DNA from: Miscanthus floridulus | Lineage: Eukaryota; Streptophyta; Magnoliopsida; Poales; Poaceae | Assembly: GCF_019320115.1 (NCBI RefSeq) | Contig: NC_089598.1 | Span: forward strand, 82,108,059 to 82,172,058 | Length of the DNA stretch: 64,000 bases | Reading direction: 5' to 3' | Part shown: one piece after another, positions 55,246-64,000 of the stretch | How the letters are laid out: every line of letters begins with the position of its first letter | Numbering within the stretch: position 1 is the first letter of the stretch | Notes under the pieces: model-generated | What the model saw: only the letters and a program-made list of their open reading frames with translations | Databases searched by the model: none | Told to the model about the DNA's origin: nothing | Translations under genes and position numbers: made by a program

Positions 55246-56488
55246 TGTCGGTGCAGAAAGTGACCAACAAGTAAATATTTGTAGTTTTGCCGCACGTTGT
55301 GATCGGAGGTGGCCTAGCACTCAATGACACATGGTTTATACTAGTTCAGGCAACATGCCCTACGTCCAGTTTGAGTCGGTCGGTGACTTTATTCCTGAGC
55401 CTAGGTGTTTGAAGTTTGTAGTGGGGTTACAAACGAGAAGGAGAAAGATGGGGTGCACGAGAGGTCCGGTTAGAAGGGCCGAGAGCGACAGGAGCTCCTC
55501 TATGAGCTAAGTGTTCAAGCGTGTGCTTGAAGTCCGAACCTAGCGGTTTTGTGGTTGTGAGCTAGTGAATTTGATCGATCTGGATTAACTTGTATGAACT
55601 TGAATCAACTTTTGTCTCATGGGAGAGAGCACATCCCCTTTTATAGATGAAGAGGATGGCCTTACAAGTGAGAGGGAGAGAGTTTGTATGCTTCTAAGTC
55701 TTGTTGCCCACGCCAGTGGGTACAGGAGGATGGTAGGCGCCCACAACACTGTTGGATGTCGGTTGTATGTGGGAGGTTACGTCGTCTTGTTTCGGGTATG
55801 GTAGATGTCGGCACCTGCATATACTGTTGATGCCTAGAGGCATGTGAGGAGTCTCACCATGTTCACTTGGTATGGTAAATCCCGGCGCCCGCAACACTAT
55901 CGATGCCCAGAGGCATGTGGGGGGCCTTACCGTATGGGAGTTAACGGCGCCTACATTACTGTAGAGGAAAATATCGGCGCCTACAATACTATTTGTGTCA
56001 GGGCGGTTACAGAGTACTATTCCTGTAGGTGACAAGGTACGGTCCCTGGTATCATGGTTTGACTTGAGCGCCTTGCCTTGCTTTCTCCGTTCGTTCCCTA
56101 GTCCCTTCCGGGCGGGCGTCCCCGGTCTGTTGGTCTCAGTCGGCTCTGGTTGCGCCAGTCGGAGAAGAGTAGTGAGCATAGTCTTTGCATACCCCGATCG
56201 GAGACGTGGGGTCAGAGTCGGAGGTAGTGCTTTGCCAGGCCTTCCGGTCGGAGAGACCGTCCGGAGGCGCTGGAGACTGAAGTGAGCGCTCCGGTCGGAG
56301 AGGTGGGCCGGAGTTGACAAGCGGGCGCTGTTCCTCCTCGGCCTGACCTTCCGATCGGTGACTGGACCGCCCTCCTGGCCTATTGTTTTAGACACTTGGG
56401 CCAGCCCATGAGTTGCGCGCTATCTGCTTGGGCCGAGCCTTTGCAGGGAAGCCGGTCCGCGAGGGACCCCAGGTTTATGAACCCAACA
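55246..56488 (-). repeat. Gypsy copy 2, 5' LTR (1243 bp)
   Basis: Pairs with 48166-49415; about 10 bases are missing near 55465 relative to the other LTR. Confidence 0.95.
55639..55645 (-). promoter_or_regulatory. TATA box of gypsy copy 2
   Basis: The minus strand reads TATAAAAGGGGATGTGC in the 5' LTR, conserved in the family. Confidence 0.65.
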
Positions 56489-56493
56489 CTTTT

Positions 56494-56874
56494 CATTTGT
56501 ATGTTAAGTAAAGACTAACCTTTGTTCCTGTCAAATATAAAATAAAGAGCTTAACATACTCATATATGCTCCACTTCACATCAAAATCTAGTGCACAACA
56601 AATATAATTTATCAGAAAGAACAAAAAATCAAATGGCTATGGCAAATGAAGCATCAAATAAAAGGATGGACCAAAACTGTGACAAATAATTTTACAAAAG
56701 AAAATAATTAGCAATGTTCATTGTCACAATCTGAACAAAGGATGTGGACCTCTGTGATAACCACATGCTTGTGACACTTGCTGATGATTGTTTGTCCAGT
56801 TAAGGTGCAAAGTAATTTCATTCATAAAACTGATGATTGTTTATGTGCAGCTGACAGCGAAGCAAATGAGTTAC
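56494..56874. other. Intron-like AT-rich sequence
   Basis: Right flank of gypsy copy 2. On the minus strand it would follow the donor site of the GLTP-like exon. Nothing else is seen. Confidence 0.45.
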
Positions 56875-56999
56875 CCAGGACAGGCAAGATTTTCTTGCAG
56901 ACATCAAGGAAGGGCTTGGTAAGAATGACTATGTTCTCTGCCTTGACATGCTCCATCCCTTCTAAAGAGGGGTGAACACCGTCTGTGCCATCTATGAAC
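56875..56999 (-). pseudogene. Glycolipid transfer protein (GLTP)-like exon fragment
   Basis: On the minus strand GATTCTTTCAG precedes the exon and GTAACT follows it. The 125-bp exon reads GVHPSLEGMEHVKAENIVIL, then TKPFLDVCKKILPVL. This matches the N-terminal region of plant GLTPs (LEGM-HVK, LTKPFLELCK-ILPV), cytosolic proteins that carry glycosphingolipids between membranes. No other GLTP exon is found, so it is a fragment. It shares strand with the ELP2-like exon; without the gypsy insertion the two would be about 0.5 kb apart. Confidence 0.75.
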
Positions 57000-57141
57000 C
57001 TGAAAGAATCAACAAATATATCAACCCATCATCGCAAGCTGGGGCAGACCCAGTAAGGGACATGGTGTACACATGTACACCTAATAAATTTTGCAAAAGA
57101 AAGTATCGTATTCATTAGGCAAATACATATACAAACTTTCT

Positions 57142-57534
57142 TTAGATCAGATCCGAATAGGGTTCGGGTGCTCGGTTTTGGACAGAAGCAAGGGAAGAGA
57201 AGGGGTGCGAATACCTGGTGGTGTTGGCCGGCGGTGGCAGGTATATGGCGCCAAAATCTCTTGTGTGGGAGGGTATGGGCGCCACCGCTGGTTGGGGAAG
57301 AAGACGTGCCGTCCGTTGGAGAAGGGGGTGCCACCGCAGGTGGGGATTGGGTACGGGGCGCCGTCGCATGGAGGAAGCTGTCGTCGTGGTTGACGTCGAG
57401 GTGAGTGTCGCCACCGGATCTAGTCCGCGGAGTCGCAGGCTGGGGGCGCCGCCGCTGTCGTCAGAGAGAGGGCACAGGAACCATGGCCGCCGCCTCGCGC
57501 CCTGCGGCTCCGCGTCGTCGTTGAGGCAGCCCAT
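57142..57534 (-). CDS. GC-rich exon-like ORF, unrecognised
   Basis: An ATG at 57534 opens MGCLNDDAEPQGARRRPWFL, CPLSDDSGGAPSLRLRGLDP. The region is GC-rich like a grass first exon, and a donor-like GTCAAC or GAGGTGAG context lies near 57400. The overlapping plus-strand frame (57218-57586) is also open, so the reading is uncertain. It may be the first exon of a third captured gene upstream of the GLTP-like exon. Confidence 0.3.
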   Translation of the reverse strand: MGCLNDDAEPQGARRRPWFLCPLSDDSGGAPSLRLRGLDPVATLTSTSTTTTASSMRRRPVPNPHLRWHPLLQRTARLLPQPAVAPIPSHTRDFGAIYLPPPANTTRYSHPFSSLASVQNRAPEPYSDLI

Positions 57535-57599
57535 CGCGGCGTATCCGGAGGCAAGGGTTTCCTCACGTCTCGCTCCTCTTCCCTAGCGCCCTAGTGGTG

Positions 57600-58136
57600 G
57601 GGCCAGCACTGGCCTCGTGGCCAATGCGGCCGGCGGGGTGGGCTACCCTACGTGTTGGTTTCCTGGCGATTTGTTTCTTCTCTAATCTCTCACGGTAAAA
57701 AGCAATGAAACAGCAGGAGGGAGAAGGGAATCGAACCCGCGTCGACGAGCGTGGGTAGATCGCGCGTGTGCATGGGAAGCCTCACATCACACATAAGAGA
57801 TCGACCATCAGATTTAGTTTAGCTGTTTTATTAGCTCTTATTTTAATGGAGATAAAGTCCTGTGTATATTTTTTTTGTTACGTAATGGTTTGAGGCTTTC
57901 AGAGGGTGACATTTTTATAAGAGAACCTAGTATAATTTTAATTGATCCATTATAGCAGATAATAGGAAAAACAATATAATGCATCATACCACTAAGAACC
58001 ATTCAGCCCGTCATTAGAATCCTCCTCCACAGCCGTAGACATTGCAGGCATATATGGTGCATTCGACCAGCACCTGCGGTACAGCAGCTTGGATGGAGTG
58101 ACAGCAGCTTCCTTGCAAAGGCCGCCTTCTCCATTT
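57600..58136. other. Unassigned intergenic sequence
   Basis: No gene recognised. GGGAATCGAACCCGCGTCGAC near 57727 resembles a tRNA T-arm complement, but no tRNA fold surrounds it. AACCTAGTATA at 57925 could be a Helitron CTAG end but lacks a hairpin. Confidence 0.4.
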
Positions 58137-58265
58137 GGCCCCGTTCGTTTCGCTGGAAAAACAAGCTGAAACACTGTTAGGCTGATTTGTTGTGAGAGAA
58201 AAAACACTGTTTCGGCTAAAAAAACAAGCTAAAAAGGACGGATTATAAGAAAAACGAATAGGACC
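58137..58265. mobile_element. Short MITE, GGCCCCGTTCGTTT ends
   Basis: GGCCCCGTTCGTTTCGCTGG at the left and AAACGAATAGGACC at the right are inverted. The centre has TTGTTGTGAGAGAAAAAACACTG, typical of the group seen at 25609 and 28396. Confidence 0.75.
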
Positions 58266-59552
58266 TTTCTTGGAGAAGCTCCTGATTCTCCATGAGGGTG
58301 TTCAAAACTATTTTGTAGTAGGACGTCCCCTTCTGCCTGCGAGCCTTCTTGGTGGCTCTTGCAGGCTGTTCCCCTTGCGAACATCTATGATGACTCGCAG
58401 CCACGTCTTCCCCCTTTGCCTCCTCTTTTGGAACCTTGTGGCCTGCTATGACTCAGTGTAACAAATAGTCAGCGGCGGACCTAGGATTTAAGCACATGGT
58501 ATGCCGCACAAAAAAATTTCTTGTGCAGTTCTGTATAACCATTTTCAATTGGGTAAAACATATTCTATTTTGGTAAAACCACATGCATTAATAACAAGCC
58601 TGAAATTCAAAGATTAAGCTAAAAACTATGACAAATTACGATATAGAAGTTCAAATGAAATACAAAATAATTTGAAATATAACCATCTTCTAATACTAAT
58701 ATTGGGCGAACTACAAACCAATCTCTAATAACTGATCCGGCTAATCTCCATGATACACAACTAATGTTGGAGTGCAGACTTTGTAAAGGGACATGCCACT
58801 CTATATAGCTATCGATTTTCATTCCATTTCATGGCGTATCTCACATGCCACAAGATGGGATGAAAAAAAATGCAAAATAAAGGATGGAATATATTATTTA
58901 TATCTATAATATTTAGAGGGGATAAAAATGAAAAGATAAAAACAAAGACACATCTGAGGTCTCATGAGACAAAACAAGAGGGGATAAAAATAGAAAAACT
59001 AAAGGATGAAGTATATTATCTATAGTGAATTTTAAAGGGGACAAAAGAAATGGAAATTTAAAATAGCATTGTACATAGCAATAGTGACAATGAAATGATG
59101 CCAAAGTGATATCACTTTTATTTGCCATTCTATTTCAGGGCGTCGTGTCTCACTAGGGCACACAACATCGGATAAAAAATACAAAATAAAGGATAAAATA
59201 TATCATATATAGTTATTAATACCGAGAGAGGATAAAAGATCAGAAATTAAAAACTACTAGCAACTATGGTTTCACGGCACACAACATGATAGGATAAAAA
59301 TAGAAAAACTAAAAACAGAAATATATTATCTATAGTTAATTTTGAAGGGGACATAAAAATGGAGAATAAAAACAAAAAATGCAGCTTAGAATGGTTGAAC
59401 AAGCGACCTTATGGTTAAAAGGATGACAATCCAGTGTTAAGTACAAGGCATGCCCCACAGGGTATGCCATGGCCCACCTAGCATACCCCGTGTGTGCGCC
59501 CATGCAAATAGTTATGGACATTAGTATTAGGGTTCTCTCGAGGCTAATAATA
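58266..59552. other. AT-rich, repetitive sequence of unknown origin
   Basis: The phrase GGGATAAAAATAGAAAAACT followed by TATATTATCTATAG occurs at about 58980 and again at about 59292, with a weaker copy at 58860-58935, so the block is built from diverged direct repeats. GCGGCGGACCTAGGATTT at 58481 is a phrase often seen at the edge of grass repeats. No protein. Confidence 0.45.
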
Positions 59553-60111
59553 CTATGCTACGCAAAGTTTACTATGCGACCGTCGTGCGGACGGAGCGAC
59601 GTGGGCCGGCCCACCCTCTCTCTCTCCCTCTCCCTCTCCCACGCGATCACGCCCACGCGCCCGCGCCCGTGCCCCACCGGAGAGGAAGAAGACGACAGCG
59701 ACGTTAGGATTAGGGTTCCGACGGGTTAGGGAATCAATCTTCGGTGGCCTTAGAAGGGGGGTTTTAGGGGCGGCAGCCACGACACGGCGGTAGAAGCTAG
59801 CGAGACGACGTCGTGGAAGGCGGTTGGGCGGGGCTGGCGGCGGGGACGTCGTGGCGGAGCTCACCGGTGCCCTGCCCTGGGATTAGTGTGGGCGGGGTAG
59901 AGGGGTGGGGGCGAGGATAAGGACAACGCTGGTGCACCACCCTGTGGTTAATGAAGGGTGGGGTCGAGGGGTGTGAGAGGTGGGAAGGGCGGCCAGCGGC
60001 GAGGCAGTAGCTAGCTAGGGGCGACGGGGGAGGAGGCGGGGGTGGGGCAGGCAGGGCGACACGAGGCGCACAACCGGTCATGGCATATCAACCTCCATGC
60101 TATAAGGTAGC
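59553..60111 (-). other. GC-rich segment with CTCTCC microsatellite
   Basis: The minus strand reads open at 59553-59864 and 59797-60081, but the product is low-complexity (Pro, Arg, Gly, Glu). The CT tract at 59611-59640 explains the GEGEGE stretch. It could be a captured promoter/5' exon; no gene is claimed. Confidence 0.35.
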
Positions 60112-60986
60112 ATTTGGTTGGGAGTTAAAGTGGAGTGGGATGGTCCCGACACTGGTTTGTGGGGCGGGACGACTCCATTCTTTGTTTTGTGTATGAGGGA
60201 TGGGACAAAGCCGTTTTCTGTTTGGACCAGAGACAACAAAAGTGGGATCTGGTACTAAGAGGTGGGACCTAATTGTTAGTTTTTTTTACTTTTTTCTCCT
60301 TTTCTTTCTCCTCTCCTTTCTCTTCATCCCCACCGCTTGGGCTCACGCACGGGCATAGCGCACGCACACCTCGTCTCCTCCACTGGCGCCTCCTTCCCCA
60401 GCAAGCCAGCCCTGCGCCTCCTCCTAGTCGTCAGTGAGCCCGTCCCGCTCCTTGTTCCCAAGCGAGCCCGACCGCCACAGCAGTTGTCGCGCTCGCAACC
60501 GACGGGCGACGGCGAGGATGAGCGGGGCCACGTTATGTGCGGCGCTGACAGAGCTCGTCTCGCTTGCCCGCCCGCCGAAGCTCGTCTCCCTCGCCCGCCC
60601 ATCGGATCGTACCTCCCTCGCCGGACAGCTGGAGCTCGCTTCCCATGCTCGTCCGCCGGAGCTCGCTTCCCATGCTCATTCGACGGAGCTCACCTTTCCC
60701 GACCGCTGGATATCGCCTCCCCAGCCCGCCGGAGCTCCCCGGGGAGCAATCCACGCCGCCGTCGCCGCCCCACCCAGCCTTGTCCTCACGCGCCCCTCTC
60801 TTTCCCACATGTGCCCATGCTGCTCGTCCCACTTAGTCCTTCTTCGTCCCCTCAATTTTTGGTTACGAGGGCATCCTGCATATCGGCCGAATATTCCTGC
60901 AGGGGATGTCCTCGTTCCTACATGACTGCCAACCAAACAGGCCAAAAACAGAAACCATCCCACCTCATCCCACCAACCAAACTCTA
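60112..60986. mobile_element. Possible DNA transposon with GC-rich cargo
   Basis: TAGCATTTGGTTGGGAG with GTGGGATGG at the left, and the inverted forms CCATCCCAC and CCAACCAAACTCTA at the right, are imperfect TIRs of about 35 bp. The middle (60340-60920) is GC-rich with internal duplications such as GAGCTCGCTTCCCATGCTC twice. No transposase and no clear TSD. Confidence 0.45.
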
Positions 60987-61929
60987 GATAATAGGCTATA
61001 GCAGACCAAACAAAACTAAACCTGAGTACAAATAATAGCAGAAGAGATTTGGTACCTTGCTCCGAGGACATCTTCTAAAACCTCACGGTCCACTTCTTCT
61101 CCACATTCCTCCTTGATGTTGCTAAGACCTTCACCAGCCTGCTACGTGAGCCCGCACCCACTGATGCCAGAGCTGTGTCGCGCACGTGCCTCGGCGTCGG
61201 TGGTCCTGAGCTGCAGCGCGCGGATCTCAGCCCACAACCCCATCTCCGTCTCGGCGGCCCTGCGGATCTGAGCCTTCGCCTCAAGGGCATTGTACTTGTG
61301 CGCCTTGATCGTCCTCAGCCTCTGTGAGCATAAGCTCGCGTGCAGCGAACACAAGCGCCGCATCGACGAAGTCGGCTGTGCGGTGGGAGCGGTTTAGGTG
61401 TGCGATGAGTTCTCAGGGTTGAGCTAGGGCGCAATGAGAGCGTTGTCCGTCGAAGCAGCTCCGGTGTGGGCTCGGCAGCTACCTCAGGCGCGAGATCCGC
61501 GGCCACGGGATCTAGAACCTGAGACCATGCTTCCTTGTAGCTGTAGCTTGAGGGGATCAACACGGTGAGATGGCAGCAAGGACCACGAACCCAGCGAACC
61601 TTTAGAGATGGAGGAGGCGTCGGTGAGTACTAGCTATACGGCGGGCGTATGGAATCAGGAATGGGGGCAGCTAGCTCTCGCTCACGCCGCTGGGTCAATC
61701 GGAGGTCCGAAATGGAAGGTTGGTGGCTACGGCTGGTTTGGTTGGTGATGCGGCCTGTGAATTAGATTTATTTGGGCATGGCAGCCGGAGAAGTGTGAGC
61801 CTGTGAGAAATGGAAAGCGGCGAACCAGAGAGGTCTGCTATTGTTGTGGTACTAGCTGTAGTGACATTAGCAGCTTTCCACGTGCATAGTGTTGTAGGGC
61901 AAGCCTTCCTTTCGTGCATGCAAACCGGG
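60987..61929 (-). other. GC-rich, partly coding-like segment, unrecognised
   Basis: The minus strand at 61142-61363 reads KAHKYNALEAKAQIRRAAET, EMGLWAEIRALQLRTTDAEA, a helical Ala/Glu-rich stretch that looks like real protein. 61315-61563 reads IPSSYSYKEAWSQVLDPVAA upstream in another frame. I do not recognise the family. Two exons of a plant gene fragment is the likeliest reading. Confidence 0.35.
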
Positions 61930-62811
61930 CCGAATTTTTTTACTATTTAGCCTTTTTTTTAAGTTTCTCTCAAATAGACCCCTGGTGAAAATAATTCTAG
62001 AAATGGACCCTTGGCTCGGCGCTAGAGTGACTGGCGCCGAGCTCGGCGCCACGGTCATTGGCGCCGAGGTCCTGGGCACGGGAAAATGGCCTGCCAGGGG
62101 CTCGGCGCCAGAGTGACTGGCGCCAAGCTCGGCGCCGTCGATCTTGGCGCCGAGACACCTGCATTTAACCCAGCCTGCACTTCTTCCCCGAGCTGACTTT
62201 TGGCTTATGTCTGTCCCACGGTAAAAATCAAATTTGACAATGTCCAAGTCATGGTAAAAATCAGCATGTCCATCTCATGGTAAATTTAAAGACTTAGCCA
62301 AAATTTTATATATCCATCTCACGGTAAATTTAGGGTGTTTGATGTGCTTGCTAACCATCGGCCTCACCAAACGTAGGCCTCCAAAGGGCAAGGTCAACCC
62401 TTCTGTTCTGCTCGCGCTTCAATCGACCCAATCGACCCTTCTGTTCTGCTTGCTAACCATACGTTTGGTAAATTTAAAGACTTAACCAAAATTTTATATA
62501 TCCATCTCACGGTAAATTTAGGGACTTAGCCAAAATTCTAAGTTGCCGGTGATTGTGAGGTAGGGTGAAGTGGCGAGAAAAAAACCCGAGACAGAGGAGA
62601 AATAAGAAGAAGAACGCTTGGAGAGTGACTGCATAGACACCAGGGTTAAATGTAGGTGGCTCGGCGCCATTCAGACTGGCACCGAGCTCGGCGCCAAGAT
62701 CGACGGCAGTCACTCTGGCGCCGAGCCAAGGGTCCATTTCTAGAATTGTTTCCGCCAGGGGTCTATTTGAGAGAAACTTTCGAAAAAAGGGCCAAATAGT
62801 AAAAAGTTCGG
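61930..62811. mobile_element. Mutator-like MITE with long TIRs and 9-bp TSD
   Basis: CAAACCGGG is duplicated at 61921-61929 and 62812-62820. The element starts CCGAATTTTTTTACTATTT and ends with the inverted form. The arms stay similar for over 100 bp (TTTCTCTCAAATAGACCCCT, ATTCTAGAAATGGACCC, TTGGCTCGGCGCC). Both arms are rich in GGCGCCGAG words. The middle has a direct repeat of about 56 bp (62281-62336 and 62469-62524). No transposase. The 9-bp TSD and long TIR indicate the Mutator superfamily. Confidence 0.92.
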
Positions 62812-62820
62812 CAAACCGGG

Positions 62821-63135
62821 TGGGGATGGAGCCCACGAGGGAGGGGTGTGCATTGTGCTTTTTTTCAACCGTTTTCCTTGTGTTAACCTAGACCCACAGT
62901 GCCGATGAGCTGTCTGACGCACAGTGCTTTGCGCCTCTGCTGCAGCCGCTGGTGGTCATCCGCCAGCCAGCCATTAATCGAAAACCAGTGTGCTAGCATA
63001 GATTCATATACTCGAAAAAGGCAGCAAATAAATGCAGAAGATCAAACATGTTAGCTTGTGTACATGTGCTTATGAGTTGTAAGTAATCATAATCCAGTGT
63101 GTTGGGATATGTTCATAAATGAAAACGGCAACAAA
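62821..63135. other. Unassigned short spacer
   Basis: Sequence between the Mutator-like MITE and the CACTA terminus; nothing recognised. Confidence 0.5.
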
Positions 63136-63436
63136 CACTACGCCATATCTAATAATCATTGTCGGGTCGGAAGCCCCCATTACTGCCAGAATCCATGCCG
63201 ATGAAGATTAATCGGCGATGATAGGGTGGCCTATAACTGCCAGGAGGTGACCCAGCAGTGATAATAGGCACGACACTATTGGCCTATTGGGTCAGAGAAG
63301 AAACCGACAGTGATATTCATGACTATCACTATCGGATTGAATCATCAACCGGCAGTGATGTGCTGAGTGTCATTGCCGGTTTAGGCCATGACGCGACAAT
63401 GGCACTTATGACACCAATACCGAATCAGTGCACACC
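63136..63436. mobile_element. CACTA transposon terminus
   Basis: Starts CACTACGCCATATC and carries repeated subterminal words in both orientations (ACCGGCAGTGAT, ACCGACAGTGAT, CATTGCCGG, TATCACTATCGG), as CACTA ends in grasses do. The other end is outside the window or beyond the LTR at 63437. Confidence 0.75.
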
Positions 63437-64000
63437 TGAAAGGTCCTAAATGGCTAGAGGGGGTTCAATAGCCTAATAAAAAAAATCTACAAAACACTAG
63501 AGCAATTGGTTAGACAACTAACTGACGATAATGCAATTTTGCTCTAGCTCTACAATAGTAAATGTCACTCACTCAAATTAACAAGTTAAGTTGCTACTTC
63601 TACCACAAGTGCACTAGAGAACAAGCTAGTTACAAATAATTACAACTAAGCAAAACAACTAGGTAGGCAACTAACAAGATAAGCAACTACTATACAAGAG
63701 ATATATATATGTATGAAATGCAAGAGTAGTAGAGAGCAATACCAAACTGGGCAAGTGTCCAATATGAAATCCAGTGAGACACAATATTTATCCCGTGGTT
63801 CGGTTGCTTGCCGGCAACTTAATCCACGTTGTGATGACGCACTCACTTGGTGGCTCACACATAATAGGCATCAAATGCCTAGCCCAACACTTGGCGCCGT
63901 AAGAACCACAACAAGATGAGGGTACACAAGTCGCGAGCAATTTACTAGAGTTGCCTTTCAACTCTCATGCTATAACAGGGGTAAGCCAAATGATAAGTGT
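63437..64000. repeat. Start of an LTR (SIRE/Maximus-type Copia), cut by the window edge
   Basis: TGAAAGGTCCTAAATGGCTA followed by GAGGGGGTTCAATAGCC resembles the first bases of grass SIRE/Maximus LTRs (TGAAAGG...AGAGGGGG-TGAATAG). The rest runs to the window end without a second terminus. It appears inserted in the CACTA end. Confidence 0.6.

Larger units (their letters stand above)
48166..56488 (-). mobile_element. Ty3/gypsy retrotransposon, Tat lineage (copy 2, internally deleted)
   Basis: LTRs at 48166-49415 and 55246-56488, TSD CTTTT at 48161-48165 and 56489-56493. Same family as the element at 5447-20516. The interior is 5.8 kb against about 9 kb; at about 53305 the sequence jumps from just after the second RNase H to gag, so protease, RT and classical RNase H are gone. 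The LTRs differ by scattered changes and one indel of about 10 bases, so the insertion is not very recent. It can move only with help. Confidence 0.95.

Noticed and set aside
57218..57586. Plus-strand 122-codon frame over the GC-rich segment
   Set aside because: Val/Gly/Arg-rich shadow of the minus-strand exon-like frame; no start context or domain.
57720..57760. tRNA T-arm-like GGTTCGATTCC on the minus strand
   Set aside because: Only about three base pairs of stem, and no D-arm or anticodon arm at the right distance.
57921..57931. Second Helitron 3' end (AACCTAGT)
   Set aside because: CTAG followed by T is present but no GC-rich hairpin lies 8-12 bases upstream.
60337..60987. Open frame of 216 codons as a gene
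   Set aside because: Low-complexity Ser/Pro/Arg product, the opposite strand is open too, internal duplications, and no homologous domain. Explained by GC-rich cargo of a transposon.

Overview
The window looks like repeat-rich nuclear DNA of a panicoid grass, probably an Andropogoneae species (Saccharum, Miscanthus or Sorghum type). Reasons: canonical GT-AG introns, GC-rich grass-style exons, nested LTR retrotransposons of grass Copia and Ty3/gypsy types, Tourist, Stowaway and hAT MITEs, CACTA and Mutator-like ends, and a 100-N scaffold gap at 32805-32904. The assignment comes from sequence style and remembered families, not from a search.

Genes are sparse. The only nearly complete host gene is an Aux/IAA auxin-response repressor (1359-2269, +, three exons). 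Its first two exons do not join in frame because of one extra base at the first splice junction. Host-gene fragments on the minus strand are a WD40 exon resembling Elongator subunit ELP2 (47898-48059) and an exon resembling a glycolipid transfer protein (56875-56999). Both have intact splice sites, which suggests transposon-mediated capture.

Layout. 1-2680: tail of a possible gene, a 37-bp tandem duplication, and the Aux/IAA gene. 2686-22662: a Copia element (TSD TGATC) holding a minus-strand Tat-lineage gypsy element (5447-20516, TSD TGTAG), whose 5' LTR holds a 3.6-kb non-coding LTR element (15811-19414, TSD GTCGG/GTTGG). 22663-29396: MITEs, a 5'-truncated LINE, a hAT MITE with an exact 8-bp TSD, and CACTA debris. 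29397-32804: a plus-strand gypsy element cut by the gap. 32905-42385: a probable Helitron 3' end, a 1.2-kb solo LTR (TSD CCGGT) and a 4.7-kb solo LTR (TSD GAGGG). 42386-48160: decayed retro-like ORFs, MITEs and the ELP2 exon. 48166-56488: a second Tat element of the same family (TSD CTTTT) lacking protease, RT and classical RNase H. 56489-64000: the GLTP exon, GC-rich segments, a Mutator-like MITE with a 9-bp TSD, a CACTA terminus and an LTR start running off the window.

The least expected signal is in the Copia leader (about 3563-4352). At least eight stem-loops have arms that differ in sequence but stay complementary, and their loops share the motif CCAAC(G). This looks like a repeated RNA structural element rather than a simple sequence repeat.
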